This document shows positions 56,064-64,000 of a stretch of 64,000 bases of DNA, in pieces. A program made the translations under genes and the position numbers. Positions within the stretch are counted from its first letter, which is position 1. Every line of letters starts with the position of its first letter. The stretch lies in NCBI RefSeq assembly GCF_006716645.1, contig NZ_VFPL01000001.1, positions 2,666,001 to 2,730,000 on the forward strand, written 5' to 3'. The notes under the pieces were generated by a model. The model did no database searches, was not told where the DNA came from, and worked only from the letters and a program-made list of their open reading frames with translations. This DNA is from Arcticibacter tournemirensis. Lineage in GTDB: Bacteria; Bacteroidota; Bacteroidia; Sphingobacteriales; Sphingobacteriaceae.

Positions 56064-57119
56064 ATGGACGAAAACAACTCAAAGCACGAACACTCTTCAG
56101 GGGGTAAGAACCTCAAAGTTTATACCCAAAAAGTATGGATAACGCTCGGCATCATTGCGTTGCTGGTTATCCTTATTTTTATATTGAAAGCCGCATTTAA
56201 CGTTCTTTTAATGGTTTTTGCAGGCTCTCTGATTGCTACGTATTTTCACGGCGTAGCCGACATCATTGAGACACGCACCCGCTGGAGGCGACGCTGGTGT
56301 GTGATGCTCTCTGTGTCTCTCTCTTTTATTGTCGCCGGAATGCTGTTCTGGTTTCTGGGGGCGAAGATCTCAGAACAAGTGGGAGATATGTCGAAAGAAC
56401 TGCCTGATCTCGTTAAAACCGCAGAAGACAAATTGAAGCAAAGCTCTTTAGGCAGGAAAATAATCTATTACATTTCTGGCAACAACAGCCAGAAGCTTAT
56501 GACTTCCTTTCAGCAGATCTTTCGCACCAGTTTTGGTATCGTGGGCGATTTTTACATTACCTTCTTTATCGGCGTCTTTTTCACCGCCAATCCAAACCTG
56601 TATAAAGACGGGATCATCAAGCTCATTCCTCCCGCGGGAAAAGCAACAGCTAAACGACTGATGGACCGCATCAGCTACACACTGAAAGGGTGGCTGAAAG
56701 GCATGCTGATAGCCATGTTCTTTATCAGTATTTTAACCCTTACCGGACTGACGATCATTGGGGTGCCAATGGGACTGGCGCTGGCGGTGATGGCCGGACT
56801 GCTTAACTTTATCCCTAACTTCGGCCCGCTGATCGCTATGATTCCGGCAGTACTCATCGGCTTAACTGTGAGCGTTAATACCACACTCATTATTGTAGCA
56901 CTGTATCTCCTCATCCAGGCTGTAGAAAGCAATATTGTCACTCCGATGGTGCAGAACGCAATGATCAAAATACCTCCGGCGATGATTATTATCAGTCAGG
57001 TTTTGTTTGGTACACTTACCGGCGGCCTCGGCATAATCCTGGCGACGCCCCTGCTCGCTGTCATCATAGTAACGGTAGACGAATTATATGTAAAGAAACT
57101 TCAGAATAATCAGTCGTAG
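56064..57119 (+). CDS. AI-2E (TqsA/PerM) family permease
   Basis: 351 residues, about eight helices in the family layout: paired N-terminal helices (VWITLGIIALLVILIFIL, LMVFAGSLIATYFHGVADIIE), a central cytoplasmic part, then GLTIIGVPMGLALAVMAGLLNFIPNFGPLIAMIPAV and VESNIVTPMVQNAMIKIPPAMIIISQVLFG, which are diagnostic. Relatives export quorum signals or act as Na+/H+ antiporters; the ligand is unknown here. 69 bp before the histidine kinase gene. Confidence 0.9.
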   Translation: MDENNSKHEHSSGGKNLKVYTQKVWITLGIIALLVILIFILKAAFNVLLMVFAGSLIATYFHGVADIIETRTRWRRRWCVMLSVSLSFIVAGMLFWFLGAKISEQVGDMSKELPDLVKTAEDKLKQSSLGRKIIYYISGNNSQKLMTSFQQIFRTSFGIVGDFYITFFIGVFFTANPNLYKDGIIKLIPPAGKATAKRLMDRISYTLKGWLKGMLIAMFFISILTLTGLTIIGVPMGLALAVMAGLLNFIPNFGPLIAMIPAVLIGLTVSVNTTLIIVALYLLIQAVESNIVTPMVQNAMIKIPPAMIIISQVLFGTLTGGLGIILATPLLAVIIVTVDELYVKKLQNNQS

Positions 57120-57188
57120 GCGCCGGTATATAGTTGATATTTGCTATTAAATATATATTTTTACCGGAAACTATCCGGCGCTATATTA

Positions 57189-59162
57189 ATGTCTCTCAGC
57201 GGAAAATTACGTAGAATATTTTGTATCCTGCTACCCCTGTCTTTTCTGTGCTCTTACGGATATTCCCAAACCATGGCCTCATTATTAAAAAAATGGGATA
57301 AGGCCAGAGCCGATAAGGATTACAGGCAAAAAAGCGGGAACATTCCACTGGTACTGAAGATAGCAGACCACTACCGGTATACCTATCCCGACAGCTCACT
57401 GATGTACGCCAGGGTAGCGCTGGACCTCTCGAAAGCCCAGAACTCGGTTGAATCCGAAAAAAAGGCGCTCAACAGCATTGCCAAGGTATACTATATAAAA
57501 GGGGAGTACAACCTTTCGATGGAAGCCAGTTCGCGTGTGCTATTACTGAGTGCCGGAGAAAACAGTAACATAATCGTAGCCGATGCCATCAATAACATGG
57601 GATTGGTACTCCTTGGACAGACCAAGTACCATGATGCCATCCCCGAATTCAGGAAAGCAGCTCAGCTGAACCAGCGTTTTAAAAACCGGTCCTCTCTGGC
57701 GGCAAACTATATTAACCTGGGTATTTGCTTTGACGAGACCTCAAAACCCGACTCCGCCTTGTTCTATTTAAGGAAAGCTGTTGGTTTTGCACTCGAAACC
57801 AGCAACGCCAATATGCGTGATATGGCCTTCAATAGAATTGGACACACCTATTTCAACGCCGGAAACTATACAGAGGCGATTGATTACTATGAGGAGGTTA
57901 TTAAGATTACAAAAAATAACTGGGAGCGCTCTTTTGCAAATATCGGCCTCGCGAAAGTCTATTATCAGCAAGAGCAGTATAAGGCAGCCATCCGGCATGC
58001 AACCACCGGGCTTTATATGGCGAACAAGATGAACGTGAAATGGGACGCATCTGAAGCCAGTAAAGTGCTTTCTGAAGCTTATGCCAAAACAGGAGACTTC
58101 CGAAATGCTTATTATTTTTCGAGGTTAAACAAACGTTACGACGACAGTTTGATGAGCGAAGCGAAGGAAAAGGAAATCAATTACCTGAACCTGAAGCGAA
58201 AGATGGCAGAGAACCAACAACTGGTGCGTGATAATAAACTAAAGAATCAGGAAATTAAGCTTAACGAGCTGATATTCATATTGATCGGCGTAGCTGCACT
58301 GTTCATTGTTGTATTCATTGCATACATTATCCGCAGCAACCGGAAACAAAAACTCTTAAACCTGCGGCTAAACAAAAAGAATAAAGATATAGAGCTGCAG
58401 AAAGATAAGATTGAACAACAGAATAAAGAGCTGTCACGGCTCAACTATACCAAAGACCAGCTTTTCTATATCCTGAGTCACGATTTGCGGGCTCCTCTCG
58501 CATCCGTGCAGCAGGCTTCTGAGCTGCTTTGCGACGAGTGTTTCTCACCGGGCGAGCAGAAGATCATCGTAGAGGGATTCTACCGCGAAATTACCTCGGT
58601 ATATAATATGCTCAATAACATGCTGTACTGGGCAGCCAGTCAGCAAAAAGGTATCAAAGCGAACCGCTCGCTTATAGATCTCTCAGCTATAAGCCACGAG
58701 CTGTTAGACGTATACGAGATTGTTGCCAGGAATAAAGGCATCAGTCTGATCAACGAACAAAAACTGCCGGTATGGGTAAATGCCGATCCAGACCAGGTGA
58801 AAGTTATTATTCAGAACCTGGTAGGAAATGCCATTAAGTTCACCAATACAGGTGGATTGGTGCGTCTTTTCTTTGACGAAGATGAACTATATTACAAGCT
58901 TCACGTTAAAGACACCGGCGTAGGCATAACCGAAGAAAAGATAGAGCGTCTTTTTACGGCAGTAGGCAAGAGCATTTCCACCTACGGAACCAACAGCGAG
59001 ACTGGTACAGGACTTGGACTGGTACTCGTAAAGGAGTTCACCGGAGCCAACGGGGGGAACCTTGAAGTTCGAAGCAGCCATGGCGAAGGATCTGAATTTA
59101 TTGTTTCCTTCCAGAAGAAACTCGACTACGTATTAAACGAGGATTATGACCATGATGAATAG
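57189..59162 (+). CDS. TPR-containing sensor histidine kinase
   Basis: About 657 residues from the ATG at 57189 (MSLSGKLRRIFCILLPLSFLC signal peptide); the earlier TTG start is less likely. A periplasmic array of TPR repeats (about 45-330: YYIKGEYNLSMEASSRVLL, NMGLVLLGQTKYHDAIPEFRKAAQLN), one membrane helix (ELIFILIGVAALFIVVFIAYII, about 360-380), a coiled coil, HisKA (ILSHDLRAPLASVQQ) and HATPase (NLVGNAIKFTNTG, KDTGVGI, TGTGLGLVLVKEF). A membrane sensor kinase with no cognate response regulator next to it. Confidence 0.92.
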   Translation: MSLSGKLRRIFCILLPLSFLCSYGYSQTMASLLKKWDKARADKDYRQKSGNIPLVLKIADHYRYTYPDSSLMYARVALDLSKAQNSVESEKKALNSIAKVYYIKGEYNLSMEASSRVLLLSAGENSNIIVADAINNMGLVLLGQTKYHDAIPEFRKAAQLNQRFKNRSSLAANYINLGICFDETSKPDSALFYLRKAVGFALETSNANMRDMAFNRIGHTYFNAGNYTEAIDYYEEVIKITKNNWERSFANIGLAKVYYQQEQYKAAIRHATTGLYMANKMNVKWDASEASKVLSEAYAKTGDFRNAYYFSRLNKRYDDSLMSEAKEKEINYLNLKRKMAENQQLVRDNKLKNQEIKLNELIFILIGVAALFIVVFIAYIIRSNRKQKLLNLRLNKKNKDIELQKDKIEQQNKELSRLNYTKDQLFYILSHDLRAPLASVQQASELLCDECFSPGEQKIIVEGFYREITSVYNMLNNMLYWAASQQKGIKANRSLIDLSAISHELLDVYEIVARNKGISLINEQKLPVWVNADPDQVKVIIQNLVGNAIKFTNTGGLVRLFFDEDELYYKLHVKDTGVGITEEKIERLFTAVGKSISTYGTNSETGTGLGLVLVKEFTGANGGNLEVRSSHGEGSEFIVSFQKKLDYVLNEDYDHDE

Positions 59163-59260
59163 CGTACCGTAATGTTATAGTAATAAATCGCAATAAAACG
59201 CGCTTTCTACCCTATCTTCCCCCCGGTATTTATATTTTTGTTCAATTAACAGGATATAAA

Positions 59261-60403
59261 ATGAAATTTGCAACCAAAGCAATACATGCCGGCCAGGAAC
59301 CCGACCCCTCAACCGGAGCCGTGATGACGCCGATCTATCAAACGTCTACGTATTGGCAGAAGTCGCCTGGCGAGCACCAGGGATTCGAGTATTCGAGAGG
59401 AACGAACCCCACGCGTAGAGCCCTTGAAAGTTGCCTCGCCGCTTTGGAAAATACCACATACGGACTAGCTTTCTCGAGTGGAATGGCCGCAACGGATGCG
59501 GTGATGAAGCTGCTGAGAGCCGGCGACGAAGTGATAACCGGAAACGACCTTTACGGAGGTTCTTACCGCATCTTTACGAAGATATTCGCACAATACGGCA
59601 TTAAGTTTCACTTTGTCGACCTCTCCGATCCCCATCGGGTTCAGGACTATATAAACGATAATACCAAACTTATCTGGATTGAAACACCCACCAATCCAAC
59701 CATGCAGATCATCGATATAGCAGCCGTTGCTGCCATCGCGAAAGCCAATAAGGTGCTGCTGGCTGTAGACAATACGTTTGCTTCACCCTATCTCCAGAAC
59801 CCCAAAGATCTGGGTGCCGATATCGTAATGCACTCGGTGACGAAATACCTGGGCGGCCACTCCGACGTAGTGATGGGTGCCCTGATGCTCGATGATGAAG
59901 ACCTGTATAAGCGGCTCTGGTTTATCTATAACTCCTGCGGCGCTACTCCCGGTCCGATGGACAGCTTCCTGGTGTTGAGAGGGATCAAAACCCTTCATCT
60001 CCGGATGAAAGCACACTGCGAAAACGGTCGCCGTATCGCTCAGTTCCTTAAAACACATCCGCAGGTGGGCAAAGTATACTGGCCGGGGTTTGAAGACCAC
60101 CCCAATCACGAGGTTGCCAAAAAGCAGATGCGCGATTTCGGCGGGATGATTTCCTTCACCGTGAAAGACGCCGGATTGGAAAAAACCTTCAAGGTGGCTT
60201 CTTCCTTTAAAGTGTTTTCACTGGCTGAATCCCTTGGCGGAGTAGAATCCCTGATCAATCACCCGGCCACCATGACACATGCCTCCATTCCAAAGGAGAC
60301 ACGTGAGCAGGCCGGGGTGACCGATAACCTGTTGCGGCTAAGTGTAGGAGTAGAAGACATTGACGACCTGTTAGAAGACCTGGAAACAGCGCTGAAGCTA
60401 TAG
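59261..60403 (+). CDS. metB: Cystathionine gamma-synthase-type PLP enzyme
   Basis: 380 residues, family-length. Cys/Met-metabolism PLP enzyme with FEYSRGTNPTRRALESCLAALE, FSSGMAATDAV, LIWIETPTNPTM, VDNTFASPYLQNP and the PLP lysine Lys195 in SVTKYLGGHSD. It catalyses gamma-replacement or beta/gamma-elimination of cystathionine; the synthase and lyase cannot be separated safely by eye, so metB is the best guess. TATTTTTG (59233-59240) is a candidate -7 box 20 bp before the ATG. Confidence 0.85.
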   Translation: MKFATKAIHAGQEPDPSTGAVMTPIYQTSTYWQKSPGEHQGFEYSRGTNPTRRALESCLAALENTTYGLAFSSGMAATDAVMKLLRAGDEVITGNDLYGGSYRIFTKIFAQYGIKFHFVDLSDPHRVQDYINDNTKLIWIETPTNPTMQIIDIAAVAAIAKANKVLLAVDNTFASPYLQNPKDLGADIVMHSVTKYLGGHSDVVMGALMLDDEDLYKRLWFIYNSCGATPGPMDSFLVLRGIKTLHLRMKAHCENGRRIAQFLKTHPQVGKVYWPGFEDHPNHEVAKKQMRDFGGMISFTVKDAGLEKTFKVASSFKVFSLAESLGGVESLINHPATMTHASIPKETREQAGVTDNLLRLSVGVEDIDDLLEDLETALKL

Positions 60404-60489
60404 GTTGTATGTTGCCGGTTGTAAGTTCAAAGCTGTACATTGTTGCAGAGTATAACTGTTGATTAGGTTTTTTATCAGAAGCAAGGAAT

Positions 60490-61395
60490 ATGGGTGAAAT
60501 GAGTTTTTCTTTTTTTGAGAATAATGAACTGAAGGATTTCCTGGATGCAAAGGTAGATCAGTACAACCGGCCGGAATTTATAGAGAACGACCCGGTGGTG
60601 ATCCCACATCGCTTTACTGCGGTACAGGACATAGAGATCATGGGATTCTTTGCGGCCATCCTTGCCTGGGGACAGCGCAAAACGATTATCAGCAAGTGCA
60701 GTGAGCTTATCGAGCGAATGGATGGCCGTCCGTATGAGTATATCTTACACCACCAGGAAACCGATTTAAAGTCCCTGCTCGGATTCAAACACCGCACGTT
60801 CAATGACACCGACCTGCTGTACTTCGTAAGCTTCCTTAAGCAGCATTACAGCCAGTACGATTCATTGGAAGACGCTTTTTTGCCTTCGCGGACCGGCTTG
60901 TTCCATAATGAAGTATTGCGGGAAGAGTTCATGGACCAGGTTCAGGGGCCATACACCGGCGAGAGCTTTTCGTCGCCACCCTGTTACCTCAGTGAACTAC
61001 AGCCCGACGACCACCGGGTAGAGACTATGCTGAACCATTTCAGGACGTACTTTTTCAGCCTGCAGGACTTCCCTTCGCGCACCATCAAGCATATCAGTTC
61101 GCCCTCGCAGAAGTCGACCTGCAAACGACTCAATATGTTTCTGCGCTGGATGGTCCGTAAAGACCACCGGGGCGTAGACTTTGGACTGTGGAGCCGCATC
61201 AGTCCCTCGCAGCTCATGTGCCCCTGCGACCTGCATGTCGACCGCGTAGCGCGCAAGCTGAAACTTATCAGCAGGAAGCAAACCGACTGGCTCACCGTCG
61301 TAGAGCTCACCGCCCGGCTCCGTGAGTTTGATCCGCGCGACCCCGTAAAATACGACTTCGCACTCTTCGGCCTGGGCATCGAAGAGAAGTTTTAA
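60490..61395 (+). CDS. TIGR02757 (DUF2400) family protein
   Basis: 301 residues, matching the conserved Bacteroidota family. It begins LKDFLDAKVDQYNRPEFIENDPVVIPHRFTAVQDIEIMGFFAAILAWGQRKTII and ends DPRDPVKYDFALFGLGIEEKF. The distribution and the helical C-terminus resemble helix-hairpin-helix DNA glycosylase-type folds, but no activity is known. 17 bp before mnmE; the pair is likely co-transcribed. Confidence 0.85.
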   Translation: MGEMSFSFFENNELKDFLDAKVDQYNRPEFIENDPVVIPHRFTAVQDIEIMGFFAAILAWGQRKTIISKCSELIERMDGRPYEYILHHQETDLKSLLGFKHRTFNDTDLLYFVSFLKQHYSQYDSLEDAFLPSRTGLFHNEVLREEFMDQVQGPYTGESFSSPPCYLSELQPDDHRVETMLNHFRTYFFSLQDFPSRTIKHISSPSQKSTCKRLNMFLRWMVRKDHRGVDFGLWSRISPSQLMCPCDLHVDRVARKLKLISRKQTDWLTVVELTARLREFDPRDPVKYDFALFGLGIEEKF

Positions 61396-61412
61396 GATAA
61401 GAACCATACATA

Positions 61413-62795
61413 ATGACTAATTCTCACCACTTAGCCAAAGACACTGCCGATACCATTGTAGCGCTGGCAACACCCGCCGGAAGTGGCGCCATAGCCGTCA
61501 TCCGCCTGTCGGGGCCGCAAGCCATAGCCATTACCGATAAGGTATTCAGGGGTAAGGACCTGGCGAAGCAGTCGTCGCATACCGTTCACTTCGGAACTAT
61601 CCGCGACGGCGAAACCATCATCGACGAAGTACTGGTGTCCCTTTTCGTAGCACCTCATTCCTACACAAAAGAGAATGTGGTAGAGATATCCACACACGGC
61701 TCCAAATACATCATCGAAAACCTCATCAGGCTCCTCATCCGTGGAGGCGCCAGGGCAGCAAAGCCCGGCGAGTTTACGCTGAGGGCATTCATGAACGGAG
61801 GTATGGACCTGTCGCAGGCCGAAGCCGTCGCCGACCTCATTGCGTCCAACTCGCAGGCCTCACACCAGGTAGCCATGCAGCAGATGAGGGGAGGCTTTTC
61901 AGGCGAACTCCGGCAGCTCAGAGAGCAGCTCATCCACTTTGCTTCGCTGATCGAGCTCGAGCTCGATTTCTCAGAGGAGGATGTAGAATTTGCCAACCGC
62001 GAGCAGTTACGAGCGCTGGTGTACAAGATAAACAGTGTGCTGTCACGCTTAATAAAATCATTTGAGCAGGGCAACGTGCTGAAGAACGGTGTGCCCGTAG
62101 TGATCGCCGGGAAGCCAAACGTAGGAAAATCCACCCTGCTGAACGCCCTGTTAAATGAAGAGCGCGCCATCGTATCCGACATTGCCGGAACCACGCGCGA
62201 CACCATCGAAGACGAGATCTCCATCCATGGAATCCTCTTTCGCTTTATCGACACAGCAGGCATCCGCCATACAGAAGACATTATTGAAGCAAAAGGAGTG
62301 GAGCGCACCCGGGAGAAGATGAAACAGGCGAAGCTGATCATCTACCTGTTCGACCCCTCGCAGAGCTCCGGCGAAATACAGCATCAGCTGGACGAAGCCG
62401 CAAGCCTCGGCATGCGCGCCGTAGCCGTAATGAATAAAACCGACCTGGTGAGTAACCAGCAAAAGCAGGAGTTAAGCAGCCTGCCCTTAAACTATATATC
62501 TGCACGAGACAAGCAGGGCATCGAAGAGCTGAAGGACGAAATCCTGGAAAAAGTAAACCTGCATCACATCAATACCGACGACGTGATGGTAACCAATATC
62601 CGCCACGTAGAAGCCCTCAGGCACACCGAAGAAGCGCTGAACCGCGTCCTCGCCGGTATTGAGGATCCGGTGACATCCGATTTCCTTGCCATGGATATAA
62701 AGCAGGCCCTATACTATCTCGGAGAGATCACCGGCACCGTAACAACAGATGACTTGCTGGAGAATATATTTTCGAAGTTCTGTATCGGAAAATAA
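61413..62795 (+). CDS. mnmE: tRNA modification GTPase MnmE
   Basis: 460 residues. With MnmG it makes the 5-carboxymethylaminomethyl group on U34 of some tRNAs. N-terminal formyl-THF-binding domain (DTIVALATPAGSGAIAVIRLSGPQA), helical domain, and inserted G domain with G1 GKPNVGKST (from about residue 232), AGTTRD, DTAG and NKTD; C-terminal FCIGK with the conserved Cys. Its 3' end (TTCTGTATCGGAAAATAA, 62778-62795) is the coding end used as an attachment site by trmE-targeting islands in other phyla, and a mobile-type gene follows here. Confidence 0.97.
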   Translation: MTNSHHLAKDTADTIVALATPAGSGAIAVIRLSGPQAIAITDKVFRGKDLAKQSSHTVHFGTIRDGETIIDEVLVSLFVAPHSYTKENVVEISTHGSKYIIENLIRLLIRGGARAAKPGEFTLRAFMNGGMDLSQAEAVADLIASNSQASHQVAMQQMRGGFSGELRQLREQLIHFASLIELELDFSEEDVEFANREQLRALVYKINSVLSRLIKSFEQGNVLKNGVPVVIAGKPNVGKSTLLNALLNEERAIVSDIAGTTRDTIEDEISIHGILFRFIDTAGIRHTEDIIEAKGVERTREKMKQAKLIIYLFDPSQSSGEIQHQLDEAASLGMRAVAVMNKTDLVSNQQKQELSSLPLNYISARDKQGIEELKDEILEKVNLHHINTDDVMVTNIRHVEALRHTEEALNRVLAGIEDPVTSDFLAMDIKQALYYLGEITGTVTTDDLLENIFSKFCIGK

Positions 62796-62830
62796 CCACC
62801 CGTAATATATAGAAATATACCTATACTTTA

Positions 62831-62878
62831 TTTACGCAAAAGGGCTGTAATCAATGATTTACAGCCCTTTTGCGTAAA
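62831..62878. terminator. Perfect 20-bp inverted repeat after mnmE
   Basis: Arms at 62831-62850 and 62859-62878 (TTTACGCAAAAGGGCTGTAA and its exact complement) with an 8-base loop. The GGGCTG core and A/T flanks fit a bidirectional terminator; the 20-bp perfect match is longer than terminators usually are, so a recombination or boundary role is also possible. Confidence 0.75.
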
Positions 62879-62914
62879 CTCGCCCTGCGTTTTTTTACGA
62901 TCATTTCGTTTAGA

Positions 62915-62964
62915 TTTGTCCCTCATTTGTCCCCCAAATTGATTTTTTTTAAACGAGGGACAAA
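62915..62964. repeat. TTTGTCCC direct and inverted repeats
   Basis: TTTGTCCC at 62915-62922 and 62926-62933, 11 bp apart, then the inverse GGGACAAA at 62957-62964. The spacing of one helical turn and the mixed orientation look like protein sites, perhaps integrase arm sites or an operator for the 63051 gene. Confidence 0.5.
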
Positions 62965-63050
62965 CGGGTGAGTTTATTGGTCTTAGAAAGCCTTAAAAAG
63001 CCTAAGAGATCCTTAAAGAGCCATATTGGTTAACTTAGAATCATCGTGAA

Positions 63051-63860
63051 ATGTCGTCAAATATCCGTGTCAATAAGGTATGTGAATATTGTGGTAAAGA
63101 CTATGAGGCAAGGACAACTACAACAAGATATTGCTCTTCGAAATGTAATTCAAGGGCCTATAAGGCACTAAAACGGGGGGCGAAAATAGAGGAGGTAAAA
63201 AAACAGGTTCAAAATATCAGGAGCTTTCCGTTAGCTGAAATAAATGCAAGACAACTGCTGACGGTAAAACAGGCTTGTGTTTTTACCGGCATGGGAAAGA
63301 ATACTATAAACTATTGGATTAATAGCGGAAAGCTTCCCTCCTGTAATTTGGGAATCCGGCAAACCAGAATATTGAGAGAAGATCTGGAAAGGTTTTTCAA
63401 AAGCTCTGTTCATATGGTGCCGCAAAAAGAAAAGCAGAAAACAGCCATGGTCATACTGGACCGAGACAACGCCTATACAATCTCAGAGATCTGTGTGAAA
63501 TTTGGGGTTTCAATGTCTTTTCTCCGAAATTTTTGTAAGGTGAATAACATCGAAAAACAAGCAGTAGGCCGCGAAACATTGATAGCGAAAACGGTTATAG
63601 ACGAACTGCTGAAAAATCATATTGATAATAAACCATTGATTAATGAGGAGATTCAACACGAAAGAATCTTCGATCCGGATGAATGCTATTCAATAAAAGA
63701 GGTTGAAGCGATTTTTGGATTGTCTCCGTCGAATGTATACGGAATACTATTGAAGAATCGAATCGAAAAGCAGCGTTACGGAAAATCGGTATTAGTACGA
63801 AAAAGAGATATTGACGATTTGTATAAAGCCTACAGGAGCAGGACAAGCAGGGAAAAATAA
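63051..63860 (+). CDS. Zinc-knuckle and triple HTH_17 (excisionase-like) DNA-binding protein
   Basis: 269 residues. The N-terminus holds a likely zinc site (Cys11, Cys14, Cys28, Cys32: CEYCGKDY...RYCSSKC). Three repeats of a MerR/excisionase-type helix-turn-helix follow: about 70-117 (LTVKQACVFTGMGKNTINYWINSGKLPSCNLG), 141-187 (YTISEICVKFGVSMSFLRNFCKVNNI) and 212-260 (YSIKEVEAIFGLSPSNVYGILLKNRI). Proteins of this kind sit beside tyrosine integrases in Bacteroidota integrative elements and probably act as recombination directionality factor or regulator. Base composition is clearly lower in GC than mnmE, a sign of transfer. Confidence 0.8.
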   Translation: MSSNIRVNKVCEYCGKDYEARTTTTRYCSSKCNSRAYKALKRGAKIEEVKKQVQNIRSFPLAEINARQLLTVKQACVFTGMGKNTINYWINSGKLPSCNLGIRQTRILREDLERFFKSSVHMVPQKEKQKTAMVILDRDNAYTISEICVKFGVSMSFLRNFCKVNNIEKQAVGRETLIAKTVIDELLKNHIDNKPLINEEIQHERIFDPDECYSIKEVEAIFGLSPSNVYGILLKNRIEKQRYGKSVLVRKRDIDDLYKAYRSRTSREK

Positions 63861-63980
63861 TCAGTTTGTAAGATATGTTACCTCTTACTTCTCCGATGGA
63901 AAAAATACACAGGATAGCACCAGGGATATATTTTTTTTACCATTGCAACAGGTGTAGGGAATTCGTGTAAAGCAAGATAT

Positions 63981-64000
63981 ATGTCAAAAGTTACGTTAAG
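63981..64000 (+). CDS. Start of a probable tyrosine integrase (cut by window end)
   Basis: Only seven codons are in view: ATG TCA AAA GTT ACG TTA then AG. MSKVTL is how many Bacteroidota integrases with an Arm-DNA-binding domain begin, and it follows the excisionase-like gene at the expected place. The identification is tentative because nothing more is visible. Confidence 0.45.

Noticed and set aside
1-64000. CRISPR array, rRNA or tRNA genes, insertion sequences with transposase
   Set aside because: No regularly spaced repeats, no rRNA-like stretches, no cloverleaf, and no transposase-like ORF found by reading both strands.

Overview
The window looks like chromosome from a Bacteroidota bacterium, most likely a Sphingobacteriaceae (Pedobacter-like) soil or water organism. 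The evidence is a SusC/SusD pair with a divergent hybrid two-component regulator, a type IX secretion (type B) C-terminal domain, a LruC-domain lipoprotein, archaeal-type ProS, and promoters of the Bacteroidota TTTG/TAnnTTTG kind. The species call is inference from gene content only.

Layout. (1) 0-9.2 kb: a giant PKD-repeat T9SS-exported protein, a DinB-like protein, a LruC-domain lipoprotein broken by a one-base frameshift, and a cold-shock protein. (2) 9.5-21.1 kb: a nitrite/nitric oxide module. A plus-strand operon (class II copper nitrite reductase with a fused cytochrome c, a NirV-like FGE-fold protein, a SCO copper chaperone, a lipoprotein, a cupin) faces minus-strand genes for a quinol NO reductase, an Rrf2-family Fe-S regulator, a Ric/ScdA di-iron repair protein, and a four-gene operon of DUF2249, two polytopic haem-copper-oxidase-like proteins and a SufT-like protein. 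Three transcripts carry nearly the same 26-bp palindrome with a TAnnTTTG-type -7 box at its centre, which reads as a shared repressor operator. (3) 21.2-23.7 kb: nagA and a NagX-like membrane protein, preceded by a promoter that runs straight into an intrinsic terminator (small RNA or attenuated leader). (4) 23.9-45.3 kb: a NUDIX gene, then a nine-gene minus-strand operon in the order GH16, SusC, SusD, arylsulfate sulfotransferase (ASST), ChrA-type transporter, PAPS-type sulfotransferase, GH16, CysQ, CysC. Divergent from it are a hybrid two-component regulator, a GH20 hexosaminidase and a UbiD-family decarboxylase. A glycan-utilisation locus that contains sulfate activation and sulfate transfer but no sulfatase is the most unusual system here. 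One sulfotransferase has a 13-base homopolymer inside its reading frame, suggesting phase variation. (5) 45.4-62.8 kb: largely housekeeping genes: an alpha-2-macroglobulin-like protein without the thioester Cys, a FadL-like porin, a Tyr/Gly-rich lipoprotein, proS, an AI-2E family permease, a TPR histidine kinase, a cystathionine gamma-synthase-type enzyme, a TIGR02757 protein and mnmE. (6) 62.8-64 kb: directly after mnmE come a perfect 20-bp inverted repeat, TTTGTCCC repeats, an AT-richer gene with a zinc knuckle and three excisionase-like HTH motifs, and the first codons of what resembles a tyrosine integrase. This is probably the left end of an integrative element.

How they fit: NirK makes NO, qNor consumes it, Ric repairs Fe-S damage, and the Rrf2 protein is the obvious local candidate to sense NO. 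In the sugar locus the HTCS would sense an oligosaccharide and drive the SusCD/GH16/sulfotransferase operon. CysC makes PAPS, the sulfotransferase uses it and CysQ removes the PAP product. No tRNA, rRNA or CRISPR array was seen.
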